Shown here: positions 16,073-25,325 of the stretch, one piece after another
Layout: every line of letters starts with the position of its first letter
Position numbering within the stretch: position 1 is the first letter of the stretch
Origin: JACKBJ01 sp964549495
GTDB lineage: Bacteria > Chloroflexota > Anaerolineae > Epilineales > Epilineaceae
Assembly: GCA_964549495.1 (NCBI GenBank)
Contig: CAZJWJ010000041.1
Coordinates: 1 to 42,177 of the forward strand
DNA: 42,177 nucleotides
Reading direction: 5' to 3'
Notes under the pieces: generated by a model
The model's input: only the letters and a program-made list of their open reading frames with translations
Database searches by the model: none
What the model was told of the DNA's origin: nothing
Made by a program: the position numbers and the translations under genes

Positions 16073-16794
16073 CGGGCGGCCTCTCCGATCAGCTCGCGCA
16101 CCGGGTCGGCCTCGCGGGCCACGATCTTGCCGTCGAGCAGGTGCACCGTGTAGTCGGCGTAGTCGGCCATGCGCGGGTCGTGGGTCACGTAGACCACCGT
16201 CTTGCCCTCGTCCTGGTTGAGCCCGCGGACCAGGTCCATGATCTCGAAGCCGGTTTGGCTGTCCAAATCGCCGGTCATCTCGTCGCCGATGATGATGGTC
16301 GGATCGTTGGCCAGGGCCCGGGCGATGGCCACCCGCTGCTGCTGACCGCCCGAGAGCTCGCTGGGAAAGTGGTCCACGCGGTCGGCCAGGCCCACCGCAG
16401 CCAACAGCTCCTGGGCGCGCTCGCCGCGCTCCTTGCGGCCCAGCTGGCGCAAGAGGACCATCGGCGCCTCGACGTTTTCCAGGGCCGTGAAGTTGTTGAG
16501 CAGGTTGAAGGTCTGGAAGACGAAGCCCATGCTCTCCAGGCGCAGCCGGGCCAGCTTCTCCTCGCTCATCGAGACGATCTCGCGGCCGTCGATGGTCACA
16601 TGTCCGCGGCTGGGTTCGTCCAAACCGCCGACGATGTTGAGCAAGGTGGTCTTGCCCGAGCCCGACGGACCCATCAGGCAGACCATCTCGCCCTGCGCGA
16701 CGTCCAAGGAGACGCCGCGCAGGGCGGGCACGGCCTCCTTGCCCATCAGGTAGCTCTTGTGCACGTTGTCGATGCGGATGATCGGCTGGCTCAT
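16069..16794 (-). CDS. MacB/LolD-type ABC transporter ATP-binding protein
   Basis: A 241-aa ATPase. Walker A is GPSGSGKT at 42-49, the Q-loop Q94, the signature LSGGQ 147-151, Walker B IIIGDE with E172 and the H-loop H205. The usual 'DEPTGNLD' reads DEMTGDLD, an uncommon Met for Pro. The start at 16794 (MSQPIIRIDNVHKSY) begins directly before the conserved first strand; a 22-residue upstream extension looks non-coding. It is the first gene of a minus-strand operon with the permease and adaptor, all overlapping by 1-4 bp. Confidence 0.93.
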   Translation of the reverse strand: MSQPIIRIDNVHKSYLMGKEAVPALRGVSLDVAQGEMVCLMGPSGSGKTTLLNIVGGLDEPSRGHVTIDGREIVSMSEEKLARLRLESMGFVFQTFNLLNNFTALENVEAPMVLLRQLGRKERGERAQELLAAVGLADRVDHFPSELSGGQQQRVAIARALANDPTIIIGDEMTGDLDSQTGFEIMDLVRGLNQDEGKTVVYVTHDPRMADYADYTVHLLDGKIVAREADPVRELIGEAAR

Positions 16795-16937
16795 CCCGGC
16801 TGGCTCCGGTTCTATGCTAAGGTTGTTGATTCGCTCATCGTGACCGGCCCGAACTCGCATGTGGGCCAGGCCCTTAGACTCTGACGTTCCGAGCGCGCCC
16901 GATCTTAACCCGGGCGCCGAGCGCCGCGGGGGATGGC

Positions 16938-18878
16938 ATGCCGGACTTCCTACGCATCAGCCTGCGATTGGTTGCGCTCCTCTCGCCCTACAAGCCGCGC
17001 ATGGCCGCCGCCTACGCCGCCATGCTGGGCGGAGCGCTCTTGAACCTGCTGCCGCCGGCCATCCTGGGCTGGGTCATCGGCGTGGCTCTGATTCCCAGCG
17101 CCCAGCGCGACGCGGCCAGCGTGGCCCTGCCCGACTGGATGCCGGGCGAGGCGGCGGTGGAGACCTGGGCCATGGGCGCCGGCACCGAGCTCTTGGGCTA
17201 CGCGGCCTTTCTGATCCTGATCCTGGCCCTGGCCCGCGGCTTCCTGGGCTTCTTCGAACTATACCTGGGCAGCTGGCTGAGCCAACGGGCGGCCTACGAC
17301 ATCCGCAACCGCTTCTTCGGCCACCTGCAGCACCTCTCCTTCGGCTTTCACGACCGGGCCCAGTCGGGCGATTTGATGGCCCGGGCCATCGGCGACATCA
17401 GCAAGGTCCAGCAGTTCCTGGGCCAGGGCCTCCTGGAGGCCGTCTACATCCCGGTGCTCTTCACCTCGGTGGCCGTGGTGCTCTTCGGCATCCAGCCCCA
17501 GCTGGCGGCCCTGGCGCTCTCGCCGCTGATCCTCTTGGCCCTGGTGACGCTGCGCTTCGGCCGGGTCATCGAGCCGCGCTTCAAGGCGGTGCAGGATCAG
17601 GAGGGCCTCATCTCCACTCGGGCCCAAGAGAACTTCTCGGGCATGCGGGTGGTCAAGGCCTTCGCCCGCGAGCCGCACGAGGTGGAGCGCTTCGAGGAAG
17701 CCAACGAGGAGTTCCTGCGCCGGCGCATCCGCGTCATCTCGGGCTTCGCCGACTACTTTCCGACCATGACCGCCATCGTGGTCCTGGCCCAGGTGATCGT
17801 GCTCTGGTACGGCGGCCGGGCCGCCCTGGGCGGCGAGCTCTCCTTGGCCACGCTGTCCAGCTTCATCTTCTGGGTGGTCCTCCTGGCCCAGCCGACGCAG
17901 AACCTGGGCTTCATCGTCAACCGCGCCAGCGAGGCGGTGGCGGCCGGCCGGCGCCTCTTCGAGATCCTCGACACGCCCAGCGACATCCAGGTGGCGCCGG
18001 ATGCCTACCCCCTGCCGGAGCTGGAGGGTCGGGTGCGCTTCGAGCAGGTGAACTTCCGCTACAACCAGCGCCAGGTGCTGCACGACCTGGACTTCGAGAT
18101 CGAGCCCAACCGCCTGGTGGCCCTCTTCGGGCCCACCGGCTCGGGCAAGACCACCGTGGCCAGCCTCATCCCGCGCTTCTACGACGTGGAGCGCGGCGAG
18201 GGCGCGGTGCTGCTGGACGGCCACGACGTGCGCGATGTCGAGCTCTCCAGCCTGCGCTGCCAGATCGCGACGGTCCTGCAGGACTCCTTCCTCTTTTCGG
18301 CCACCATCCGCGACAACATCGCCTACGGGCGCACGGATGCCGGCGACGCCGAGGTCATCGCCGCGGCCAAGGCCGCCCGGGCCCACGGCTTCATCACCGA
18401 GCTGCCCCAAGGCTACGACACCGTCATCGGGGAGCGCGGCGTCACCCTCTCCGGCGGCCAGCGCCAGCGGGTGGCCATCGCGCGGGCGCTCTTGGTGCAG
18501 CCGCGCATCCTGATCCTGGACGATGCCACCAGCGCGGTCGACACCGAGACCGAGCACGAGATCCAGGCGGCGCTGACCGAGCTGATGGCCGGTCGCACCA
18601 CCTTCGTCATCGCCCAGCGCCTGCTCACCCTCAAGCGGGCCGACGTGATCCTGGTGCTGGACGAGGGCCGGCTGGTCGAGCGGGGCACGCACGACGAACT
18701 GATCGCGGCCGGCGGCTTGTACGCCCGCATCTACCGCCTGCAGCTGCGCGACCAGGAGCGCCTGGCCGAGCAGGATGCAGCCGGGATCGGGGTCGACGGT
18801 GGCGGAGAGGCGAGCATAGACACCCCGATCGATGGCGCGTCCGGCAGCGACGCGACGACCGAGGAGGTGAGTCGGTGA
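16938..18878 (+). CDS. ABC exporter half-transporter A (degenerate NBD)
   Basis: A 646-aa type IV exporter subunit: six transmembrane helices within about residues 20-330, then an ATPase domain (Walker A GPTGSGKT 398-405, signature LSGGQ 504-508). The Walker B end reads ILILDDATSAVD, with D529 where the catalytic Glu belongs. The H-loop residue is Gln560 (FVIAQRL) instead of His. Such a site binds but hardly hydrolyses ATP, as in the heterodimers TM287/288 and BmrCD. Its partner, starting within its stop codon (GTGA), has a complete Walker B and a poorer signature, so the two very likely form one heterodimer. A Gly/Thr-rich acidic tail (about 610-646) follows the NBD. The gene is divergent from the MacB-type operon. 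Confidence 0.93.
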   Translation: MPDFLRISLRLVALLSPYKPRMAAAYAAMLGGALLNLLPPAILGWVIGVALIPSAQRDAASVALPDWMPGEAAVETWAMGAGTELLGYAAFLILILALARGFLGFFELYLGSWLSQRAAYDIRNRFFGHLQHLSFGFHDRAQSGDLMARAIGDISKVQQFLGQGLLEAVYIPVLFTSVAVVLFGIQPQLAALALSPLILLALVTLRFGRVIEPRFKAVQDQEGLISTRAQENFSGMRVVKAFAREPHEVERFEEANEEFLRRRIRVISGFADYFPTMTAIVVLAQVIVLWYGGRAALGGELSLATLSSFIFWVVLLAQPTQNLGFIVNRASEAVAAGRRLFEILDTPSDIQVAPDAYPLPELEGRVRFEQVNFRYNQRQVLHDLDFEIEPNRLVALFGPTGSGKTTVASLIPRFYDVERGEGAVLLDGHDVRDVELSSLRCQIATVLQDSFLFSATIRDNIAYGRTDAGDAEVIAAAKAARAHGFITELPQGYDTVIGERGVTLSGGQRQRVAIARALLVQPRILILDDATSAVDTETEHEIQAALTELMAGRTTFVIAQRLLTLKRADVILVLDEGRLVERGTHDELIAAGGLYARIYRLQLRDQERLAEQDAAGIGVDGGGEASIDTPIDGASGSDATTEEVSR

Positions 18879-20752
18879 GCGAGGATCAGCGAGCCCGTCG
18901 CGCGCAGGACGCGCGCCAGCGGGCCATCCGCGAGCAGCAGGAGCAGCTGGACGAGATCTTCGATCACGAGCAGGCCAGCCAGCGCTTCCGCAGCTACGAC
19001 CACGGCCTCTTCCGCCGCCTGATGACCTACGTCGTGCCCTACCGCCAACCGCTGCTGGTGGCGGTGGTGCTGATGGCCATCACGGCCGCGGCCTCGGTGG
19101 CCGGCCCCAACCTGGTCGGCGCGGCGGTGGACGCGGTCACCGAGGGTCTGGCCGGCGATCCGGCCGCCGCCACCGGCCGGCTGAGCTGGTTGATCGGCGC
19201 CCTGGTCGTGGTCTCGATCGTCGAATGGGCCTCCAACCGCAGCCGGCTCTACATCCTGGCTGACTTGGGCACGCGCATCGTGGTGGACGTGCGCGACCAC
19301 CTCTTCAGCCACCTGCAAGAGCTGTCGATGCGCTTCTACGACGGCTACAAGGTCGGCCGGCTGATGAGCCGCATCATGGGCGACGTGTCGGTGCTGCAGG
19401 ACTTCGTCACCTGGTCCATCGTCGGCACGGCGCGGGCGGTCTTCCTGCTCACCTTCATCCTGGCCTCGATGCTGATGCGCAACTGGCGCCTGACCCTCTT
19501 GGTGATGATCGTGCTGCCGATCATGGCCCTGATGACCCGCGCCTGGAGCGCCCGAGCCCGCGAGGCCTGGCGCGAGGTGCGCCGGCGCATCGCCATCATC
19601 AACGGCTACCTCAACGAGACGGTCACCGGCATGCGGGTGATCCAGAGCTTCGTGCGCGAGCCGACCAATGCGCGTCTCTTCGACGGCCTGAACCGGCGCA
19701 ACCTGGGCGCCAACCTGCACGCGGCCAAGCTCAGCGCGCTCTTCTTCCCCACCGTCGACGTTCTGGGCTCGGCGGCGGTGGCCCTGGTGGTGGGCTACGC
19801 GGCCTTCTCGGGCGATACCAGCCTGACGGCCGGCGACCTGATCGCCTTCACCCTGCTGGTCGACCGCTTCTTCAACCCTATCCGCGAGCTCTCGCGGCGC
19901 TACAACCAGCTCCTGGCCACCATGGCCGCCAGCGAGCGCATCTTCGAGCTGCTCGATCTGGAGCCGGAGGTGCACGACTTGCCGGATGCCAAGGTGCTGC
20001 CGCCCATCGAGGGGCATGTGCGCTTCGAGGACGTGACCTTTGGCTATGCGGCTAACGAGCCGGTGCTCAGGAACATCGACTTGGACGTGCCGGCCGGCAG
20101 CGCGGTGGCCCTGGTGGGCGAGACGGGCGCCGGCAAGTCCAGCATCATCAACCTGGTCGGCCGCTTCTACGACATCCAGGAAGGCAAGCTGACGGTGGAC
20201 GGCCACGACATCCGCCAGGTCACGCGCCACAGCCTGCGCTCGCAGATGGGCGTGGTGCTGCAGGAGACCTTCCTCTTCGGCGGCTCGGTGGCCGACAACA
20301 TCCGCTACGGCCGGCTGGATGCCACCGACGAGGAGGTCGAGGCCGCCGCCCGCGCGGTAGGCGCCCACGACTTCATCCTGCGCCTGCCCGAGGGCTACGA
20401 CTCGGAGGTGGGCGAGCGCGGCGTAAACCTGTCGGTGGGCCAGCGGCAGCTCTTGGCCTTCGCCCGGGCGCTCTTGGCCGATCCGCGCATCCTGATCCTG
20501 GACGAGGCCACCAGCAGCGTCGACACCGAGACCGAGCAGCAGATCCAGCGCGCCCTCGATCGGCTGCTGACCGGCCGCACGGCCTTCATCATCGCCCACC
20601 GCCTGAGCACGGTCACCCGGGCCGACATGATCGTGGTGGTCGACGAGGGCCGGATCGTCGAGCGCGGCACGCACGAGGAGCTCCTGGCCCGCGGCGGGGC
20701 CTATCACCGGCTCTACACCATGCAGTGGGCCAGCCAGAGCCAGGCGGCCTGA
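18875..20752 (+). CDS. ABC exporter half-transporter B (catalytic NBD)
   Basis: A 625-aa type IV exporter subunit starting with GTG inside the stop codon of half-transporter A, with GAGGAGG 6 nt upstream. The N-terminal charged helix (about 1-45; RQEQ-rich) is longer than usual. Six transmembrane helices lie within about 50-340. Walker A is GETGAGKS 415-422, the signature LSVGQ 519-523 (Val for Gly), Walker B ILILDEATSSVD with E544, and the H-loop H575. The altered signature faces the degenerate site of subunit A, while its own Walker B pairs with the canonical LSGGQ of A. This distribution is the hallmark of an asymmetric heterodimeric drug/lipid exporter. Confidence 0.93.
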   Translation: MSEDQRARRAQDARQRAIREQQEQLDEIFDHEQASQRFRSYDHGLFRRLMTYVVPYRQPLLVAVVLMAITAAASVAGPNLVGAAVDAVTEGLAGDPAAATGRLSWLIGALVVVSIVEWASNRSRLYILADLGTRIVVDVRDHLFSHLQELSMRFYDGYKVGRLMSRIMGDVSVLQDFVTWSIVGTARAVFLLTFILASMLMRNWRLTLLVMIVLPIMALMTRAWSARAREAWREVRRRIAIINGYLNETVTGMRVIQSFVREPTNARLFDGLNRRNLGANLHAAKLSALFFPTVDVLGSAAVALVVGYAAFSGDTSLTAGDLIAFTLLVDRFFNPIRELSRRYNQLLATMAASERIFELLDLEPEVHDLPDAKVLPPIEGHVRFEDVTFGYAANEPVLRNIDLDVPAGSAVALVGETGAGKSSIINLVGRFYDIQEGKLTVDGHDIRQVTRHSLRSQMGVVLQETFLFGGSVADNIRYGRLDATDEEVEAAARAVGAHDFILRLPEGYDSEVGERGVNLSVGQRQLLAFARALLADPRILILDEATSSVDTETEQQIQRALDRLLTGRTAFIIAHRLSTVTRADMIVVVDEGRIVERGTHEELLARGGAYHRLYTMQWASQSQAA

Positions 20753-21258
20753 GAACCTGCTTCCAGAAACAGGCTCTGAGGGCTCGGCGAGCACGAACGC
20801 GACCTCGACCGCGGGTGTCGCCGCCGACGGAATCTTGCTCGGGGGCTAGACAAGACGCGCCCTTTTAATGTAGGCTTCACCTGGGCTTCGTACGCTGGGC
20901 CTCCGATTTGGGGCTTTGGACGGCGGAATTTTCGTCGAGGCCCCGAGGCGCAAGGCCTGTAAGAGCCAAGCGCGCACCAACGTCATAGACTGGCGATCGG
21001 AGCGATCGAAGCGCAGGGCCGGGCAACCGGCGGTGCGCAGCCAGTGGAAGGGACGACATGCCAAGTCGGAACAGGCCCTTGACAGCCTCGACCGGAATTT
21101 GGTACCCTGGCGGTCCTAAAGGCCAGCGTCGTCTCCGAAGGCTTCGAATCGGATCGAGACCAGGTCGCCCCGTTGCTCGGAGCAGCAGGGCGATTTGCTA
21201 TGCCAAGGTTGAAAGCTAGAACACGGATCGTTGCAAGAAGGCTGAAAGGGGCCGAGTC
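20753..21258. other. non-coding gap before sigma-factor gene
   Basis: About 500 bp without a convincing gene; short open frames have no protein-like composition. It contains the promoter at 21079-21108, implying a 5' leader of roughly 145 nt on the sigma-factor message. I see no known riboswitch or T-box. Confidence 0.5.
21079..21108 (+). promoter_or_regulatory. sigma-factor gene promoter
   Basis: TTGACA (21079-21084), an 18-bp spacer and TACCCT (21103-21108). The -35 is perfect and the -10 is weak. Confidence 0.5.
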
Positions 21259-22422
21259 ATGTGGACCAAGCTGCAAAATGAGGGTGGTGTGATCGAGCAG
21301 AGTACTTTGGATGCCCTGCGCCAACGTTCGGAAGAGCAGGGATCCCTGACGACCGCGGACATCTTGGAGCTCTGGCCCGAGGCTGCGGTCGATCTGGACA
21401 TGGCCTTCGCCATGCTCGAGGAAGAGGGGATCGAGATCGAGAGCGACGCCGACGCCAGCACGGTCGAGGCGCCGACGCATCTGGTGGACTTCGAGGGGAT
21501 CGATTCGGATGATTCGATCAGCCTCTACTTCCGCGAGGTGGGCACCATCGACCTCTTGGACGCCAGTCAGGAGATCGACCTGGCCAAGCGCATCGAGGCC
21601 GGCCGCGACGCGGCCAACGCCCTCGAGGAGCTGGACGCGCAGGAAAAGGTGCCCAGCCAGCGCGCGCGGGGCGAATTGATCCGGATCATCGCCGACGGCG
21701 AGATGGCCAAGCAGGAGCTGACCCAGGCCAACAGCCGCCTGGTGATCAGCATGGCCAAGCGCTACCTGGGTCAGGGCGTTCCCTTCCTGGATTTGATCCA
21801 AGAGGGCAACCTGGGCCTGATGCGGGCGGTCGAGAAGTTCGACTGGCGCCGCGGCAACAAGTTCAGCACCTACGCCACCTGGTGGATCCGCCAGTCGCTG
21901 ACCCGCGGTCTGGCCGACCAGGGGCGCACGATCCGCGTGCCAGTGCACATGAACGACCGCATCCGCAAGGTCTACGCGGTGGCCCACGCCCTGGAGACGG
22001 AGCTGGGCCGGCGCCCGACGGCCGAGGAGATCGCCTCGGAGTTGGACATGGACCTGGACAAGGTCGAGTTGGCGCTCAAGGCCAGCCGGCGCTCGATCAG
22101 CCTCGAGAAGCCGGTCGGTCACGAGGGCGAGAGCGAGCTGGGCCAGTTCATCGAGGACGAGACCAGCGAGGACCCGCTCGAGAGCGCCTCGCTCGACCTC
22201 CTGCGCTCCGACGTGGAGGACGTGCTCCAGGGCCTGACGGCCCGCGAGCAGCGCGTGCTGGAACTTCGCTACGGCCTGCGCGGTCACCGCGCCTACACGC
22301 TCAAGGAGGTCGGCAAGATCTTCGGCCTGACCCGCGAGCGGGTGCGGCAGATCGAGAAGGAGGCCCTGCGCAAGCTCCGCCAGCCGGCGCGCGCGCTGAT
22401 GCTCAAAGCCTATCTGAACTAG
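21259..22422 (+). CDS. rpoD: principal-type RNA polymerase sigma-70 factor
   Basis: A 387-aa group 1-like sigma factor. A short region 1.1 (about 1-60; STLDALRQRSEEQGSLTTADI) is followed by region 1.2 (DSISLYFREVGTIDLLDASQ). Region 2 includes the 2.3-2.4 core (FDWRRGNKFSTYATWWIRQ), then region 3 (RPTAEEIASELDMDLDKVE) and region 4 with a helix-turn-helix (YTLKEVGKIFGLTRERVRQI). All core and promoter contacts look intact, and the region-2.4 sequence fits the TTGACA/TATAAT promoters seen here. Chloroflexota often carry several RpoD-like factors, so it may be the housekeeping one or a close paralogue. GAAAGGGG precedes the ATG at 21259. A strong hairpin follows the gene. Confidence 0.9.
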   Translation: MWTKLQNEGGVIEQSTLDALRQRSEEQGSLTTADILELWPEAAVDLDMAFAMLEEEGIEIESDADASTVEAPTHLVDFEGIDSDDSISLYFREVGTIDLLDASQEIDLAKRIEAGRDAANALEELDAQEKVPSQRARGELIRIIADGEMAKQELTQANSRLVISMAKRYLGQGVPFLDLIQEGNLGLMRAVEKFDWRRGNKFSTYATWWIRQSLTRGLADQGRTIRVPVHMNDRIRKVYAVAHALETELGRRPTAEEIASELDMDLDKVELALKASRRSISLEKPVGHEGESELGQFIEDETSEDPLESASLDLLRSDVEDVLQGLTAREQRVLELRYGLRGHRAYTLKEVGKIFGLTRERVRQIEKEALRKLRQPARALMLKAYLN

Positions 22423-22447
22423 CTCGCCGCACAGGCCAGGCAGCAAC

Positions 22448-22491
22448 CGCAATCCACGGGCGGGTCGCCGACGGCGGCCCGCCCGTTTGCG
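22448..22491 (+). terminator. terminator after sigma-factor gene
   Basis: ACGGGCGGG (22456-22464) pairs with CCCGCCCGT (22478-22486). An outer CGCAA/TTGCG stem (22448-22452 with 22487-22491) and a nested inner stem extend it. It comes directly before the tRNA-Gln promoter. Confidence 0.7.
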
Positions 22492-22520
22492 TTGACCGGC
22501 CAAGGGTCGAGCCCTAGAAT
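22492..22520 (+). promoter_or_regulatory. tRNA-Gln promoter
   Basis: TTGACC (22492-22497), a 17-bp spacer and TAGAAT (22515-22520), about 42 nt before the mature tRNA end. Confidence 0.65.
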
Positions 22521-22561
22521 AGCCTCAGCCGGCGCCTCGATGACCGGCCGCGCCGTACCGA

Positions 22562-22632
22562 TGGGGGTTCGTCTAACGGTAGGACAGCGGACTTTGAATC
22601 CGCCGGCCCGGGTTCGAATCCCGGACCCCCAG
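22562..22632 (+). tRNA. tRNA-Gln (anticodon TTG)
   Basis: 71 nt. The acceptor TGGGGGT pairs with ACCCCCA, the anticodon stem GCGGA/TCCGC holds the loop CTTTGAA, and the T-loop is TTCGAAT. The discriminator is G. CCA is not encoded. Confidence 0.95.
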
Positions 22633-22682
22633 CTCTTGAGTTCACCAGGTTCTCCGCGAGCCGAGCATTCGATGCCAGGCCA

Positions 22683-22708
22683 GATGCAACCAGGCTCCAG
22701 GTTGCATC
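22683..22708 (+). terminator. hairpin after tRNA-Gln
   Basis: GATGCAACC (22683-22691) pairs perfectly with GGTTGCATC (22700-22708) across an 8-nt loop, 50 nt after the tRNA. No U-tract follows, so it could be a processing or attenuation structure instead. Confidence 0.4.
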
Positions 22709-22753
22709 GTATCCCGCCCCAATGCTCGTCCCTCGTGCAAGGGGAACCGTCCG

Positions 22754-23002
22754 ATGGATGACTCGTACAACGTGCTCGGCGCGCAAGCCATCGCTGTGAG
22801 CGAAGCAGCGCGGCAGGTTCGACCCGAGGATGTGGCGCGCCACATGGACGACATGCGTCGTCGGGCCGAAGCACATCAAGGACCACCGCGTAGCCGCCGG
22901 ATCAAGACCGACTTTGTGACGGCAGCGCGCTGGCGAGATCGTCGTGCGCGACTCGTATGGCTCGTCTCCGTCGCTGGCGTACTCTGGCTCCTCTTTGCCT
23001 GA
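22754..23002 (+). CDS. small tail-anchored membrane protein, hypothetical
   Basis: An 82-aa product with a charged N-terminal two-thirds (ARQVRPEDVARHMDDMRRRA, then RIKTDFVTAARWRDRRAR) and one C-terminal hydrophobic helix (LVWLVSVAGVLWLLFA). An AGGGG lies 11 nt before the ATG. I recognise no family. The charged-then-hydrophobic pattern and absence of a better frame support it, but it is short and the opposite strand is also open, so I am only moderately confident. Confidence 0.5.
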   Translation: MDDSYNVLGAQAIAVSEAARQVRPEDVARHMDDMRRRAEAHQGPPRSRRIKTDFVTAARWRDRRARLVWLVSVAGVLWLLFA

Positions 23003-23092
23003 GCTGCCAGCGAACCTCCGCTCGTTCTCGCGCCAGTCGACCACGATGCCACATCGGGTCATGCCGCACCTCGTGGATGGGCCATCAGCCCA

Positions 23093-24100
23093 TCACTCCG
23101 ACCCGAAGCGTAGGTCCGCGATCACCGGCCGGTGATCGGAGTCGCCGTCCCAGCGTCCGAGTCGGGCCGACGCGGCTCGCAGGTCGGTAGAGTGGAAGAC
23201 GAAGTCGATGCGGGCCAGCCATAGGCCACCTGGAAAGAGGCCAAATCGTCCCTGGTAGCGCCAGGTGGAGCCCAGGCCGAAGCCGGCATCGCGCCAAGCG
23301 TCATGCAGAATCTCGCCGAGGAGAGCGTGGACGCCGTTCTGGTCCGTGGCGTTGAGGTCAGTGGTCAAGAGAACGGAGCGGCCATGGCGCTGGATCTCAT
23401 CGATGGCCAGGTCGGCGATCGACTGGGACTGCCGACGACGCTCGGCCAGCAGCCGGCGCGTGGCGTGGCCACTGCCTAGGGTGATGGGGGCGAACTGGTG
23501 GGCGTTGATCCAGGTCAGCGTCCGGCCCTCGACCTCGACACGGTAGACCTGTGGATGAGAGAGTTCGCCCCAGGTACCGGGCAGGGTGCTGGCCACGCGG
23601 CGCATCGGATAGCGGCTGAGCGCGGCGTTCTCCACGTCCAACACCCGGTAGGGGTAGTCCGCCGCCATAGCCTGCTCGAGGTCCACCGCCATGCGCGGGC
23701 TCAGCTCCTGCAGGCCGATCAGGTCGGCATCGGCGTCGATCAGGCTCTGGATCACCGACTCGGAATTCGGGTTGGTGACCAAGGTGTTGTAGCTGGCGAC
23801 CGTGAAGCCGGGCCCCTCGGCATCGGAAACTGGCGGGCCGGGCAACCACAGCGGACCGAAGCTCCAGAGCCACCAGAGCAGCGAAGGGAGCGTCGATGCC
23901 GCCAGGCGGTGCCGGCGATTCACCAGCGCCAGCGCCGACAGCAGCCAGATCGGCGTGAGCCAGTAGAATCGCAAGGACGTGAACGTGGTCGGCAGCCAGT
24001 AGTGCTCGTCGAACAGGCTACCGAAGACGAGCAGTGCGATCGTGGCCATCGCCCAAGACCATCCGCCGAGCCATAGCAATCGTGTCGAGAACGCTTGCAT
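23093..24100 (-). CDS. membrane-anchored endonuclease/exonuclease/phosphatase-family protein
   Basis: A 335-aa protein of the EEP (DNase I-like) superfamily. Three N-terminal hydrophobic helices lie within about 1-85. The catalytic domain carries the usual sequence of marks: TVASYNTLV, DLIGLQE, a WINAHQFAP strand, LLTTDLNAT (the D-x-N pair), ARIDFVFHS and DSDHRPVIADL (terminal D-H). The catalytic Glu, Asp, Asn and His are all present, so it should be active, on nucleic acid or a phospholipid/phospho-ester outside the membrane. I chose the ATG at 24100, just before the first helix; an earlier ATG at 24145 adds 15 residues with no ribosome site. Confidence 0.87.
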   Translation of the reverse strand: MQAFSTRLLWLGGWSWAMATIALLVFGSLFDEHYWLPTTFTSLRFYWLTPIWLLSALALVNRRHRLAASTLPSLLWWLWSFGPLWLPGPPVSDAEGPGFTVASYNTLVTNPNSESVIQSLIDADADLIGLQELSPRMAVDLEQAMAADYPYRVLDVENAALSRYPMRRVASTLPGTWGELSHPQVYRVEVEGRTLTWINAHQFAPITLGSGHATRRLLAERRRQSQSIADLAIDEIQRHGRSVLLTTDLNATDQNGVHALLGEILHDAWRDAGFGLGSTWRYQGRFGLFPGGLWLARIDFVFHSTDLRAASARLGRWDGDSDHRPVIADLRFGSE

Positions 24101-24278
24101 GAACCCCAAACATACTGGCTCTGGATGAAAGTACGCTGTCGACATGGAGCGAATGGCACGAGCAGCAAGCAGATGGCAGCTGCAAGAAACCAGAAATCAA
24201 GGTGGCGGTCGCGGCAAGATCTCGACCCGGCTAGAATCCAGGCTCACCAGTCGAGAGAGTTGGAAAGGAGTGTTCCGC

Positions 24279-25325
24279 ATGGGTCGAGGAAGCTTGAAAC
24301 GGTTTCGTGCCGGAGATCCAAAGCGCGAAGTCGCCCGCGTGCGAAAGTTGAAAACCGTGGACGAGGAGTGGCAGGCCTCCATCCGGCCGGCCTACGTCTG
24401 GATCGACGAGCCCAGCCATTCCTATCGGCCGGTGGCGATCTACGTGGTCAACGAGCGCGGCGCCATTCGCGCCTCGGCATTCCTCGAGGAACGCCCCACC
24501 CAGGTCGAGGCGCTGTCGGCGCTCTTGAAGTCGATGTACGCACCATCGCTCATGAGCGGGGGGAAGTGCCGGCCACGGCGCATCGTCATCGACGACGAGC
24601 AATGGGTGACGGCCTTGGCCCCGGGTCTGGGAGAGGTCGATGTCGAATGCCGATTCCGGCAGCGAGTTCCCGCGGTGGACCGCGCCCAGGTCTGGCTCTG
24701 CGAACGGATGACCGGGCGCGCCCCGGTACCCGGCATGCTGGACGTCGAAGGCATGACCCTTCCCATGGTCGAGCGGCTCTATCAACAGGCGGCCCGCTTC
24801 TATCGGCGCGCGCCCTGGCGCTGGCTCAACGACCAGCATCCCATCGCCATCTCCTGTCCACCCGAGGCCGAACCCCGGTACACGATCGTCATGGGCAGCG
24901 CTCGCGAGGTCTTCGGGCTGGCCTTCTACGACAATCTCGCCGACCTGCGGGAGATGTTCCTCATGTCGTCGCAGCAGGCCGTGCGGAAGCGGACCTGGTC
25001 GGTGCTGTTCTTCGAGGAAGCCCGCGCGGTGGGCTTTGCCGATCTCGACAGCATCGAGCGTTACGGATTCGAGATCGCCGGGCGCGATGCCTACCCCGTA
25101 TTCGGACGCACCACGCTCGAAGCCGAAGTGCGAGAGTCGCGGCCCGACGATCTTCGCTTCGCCGACGCGGCCCTGGCGGCCCTGCTCGCGCAGATCGACG
25201 GCTACGAGAGCGGCGAGCTGGACCGGCTATGGCCGGTCGATCGGATCGTAGAGGTGTCGGGGCTCTCGGGTCCGCAGCAGGTCCGGCTCCAGGGGCGTCC
25301 AGGCATGATCCTGGGTCGGGGCTGA
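24279..25325 (+). CDS. uncharacterised protein, DUF6930/DUF7309-like
   Basis: A 348-aa soluble protein. The N-terminal half (about 38-145) has the pattern RPVAIYVVNERGAIRASAFL...RRIVIDDEQWVTAL, and the second half has FYRRAPWRWL...YTIVMGSAREVFGLAFYDNL. From memory these resemble the domains listed as DUF6930 and DUF7309, which occur together. No function is established. The ATG at 24279 is chosen because GAAAGGAG lies 8 nt upstream; the basic N-terminus (GRGSLKRFRAGDPKREVARV) looks like an unstructured tail. A possible -10 (TAGAAT, 24232-24237) precedes it. Confidence 0.7.
   Translation: MGRGSLKRFRAGDPKREVARVRKLKTVDEEWQASIRPAYVWIDEPSHSYRPVAIYVVNERGAIRASAFLEERPTQVEALSALLKSMYAPSLMSGGKCRPRRIVIDDEQWVTALAPGLGEVDVECRFRQRVPAVDRAQVWLCERMTGRAPVPGMLDVEGMTLPMVERLYQQAARFYRRAPWRWLNDQHPIAISCPPEAEPRYTIVMGSAREVFGLAFYDNLADLREMFLMSSQQAVRKRTWSVLFFEEARAVGFADLDSIERYGFEIAGRDAYPVFGRTTLEAEVRESRPDDLRFADAALAALLAQIDGYESGELDRLWPVDRIVEVSGLSGPQQVRLQGRPGMILGRG

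Noticed and set aside
22514..23062. Minus-strand 182-codon frame across tRNA-Gln
   Set aside because: It runs through the tRNA gene and has no recognisable domain.
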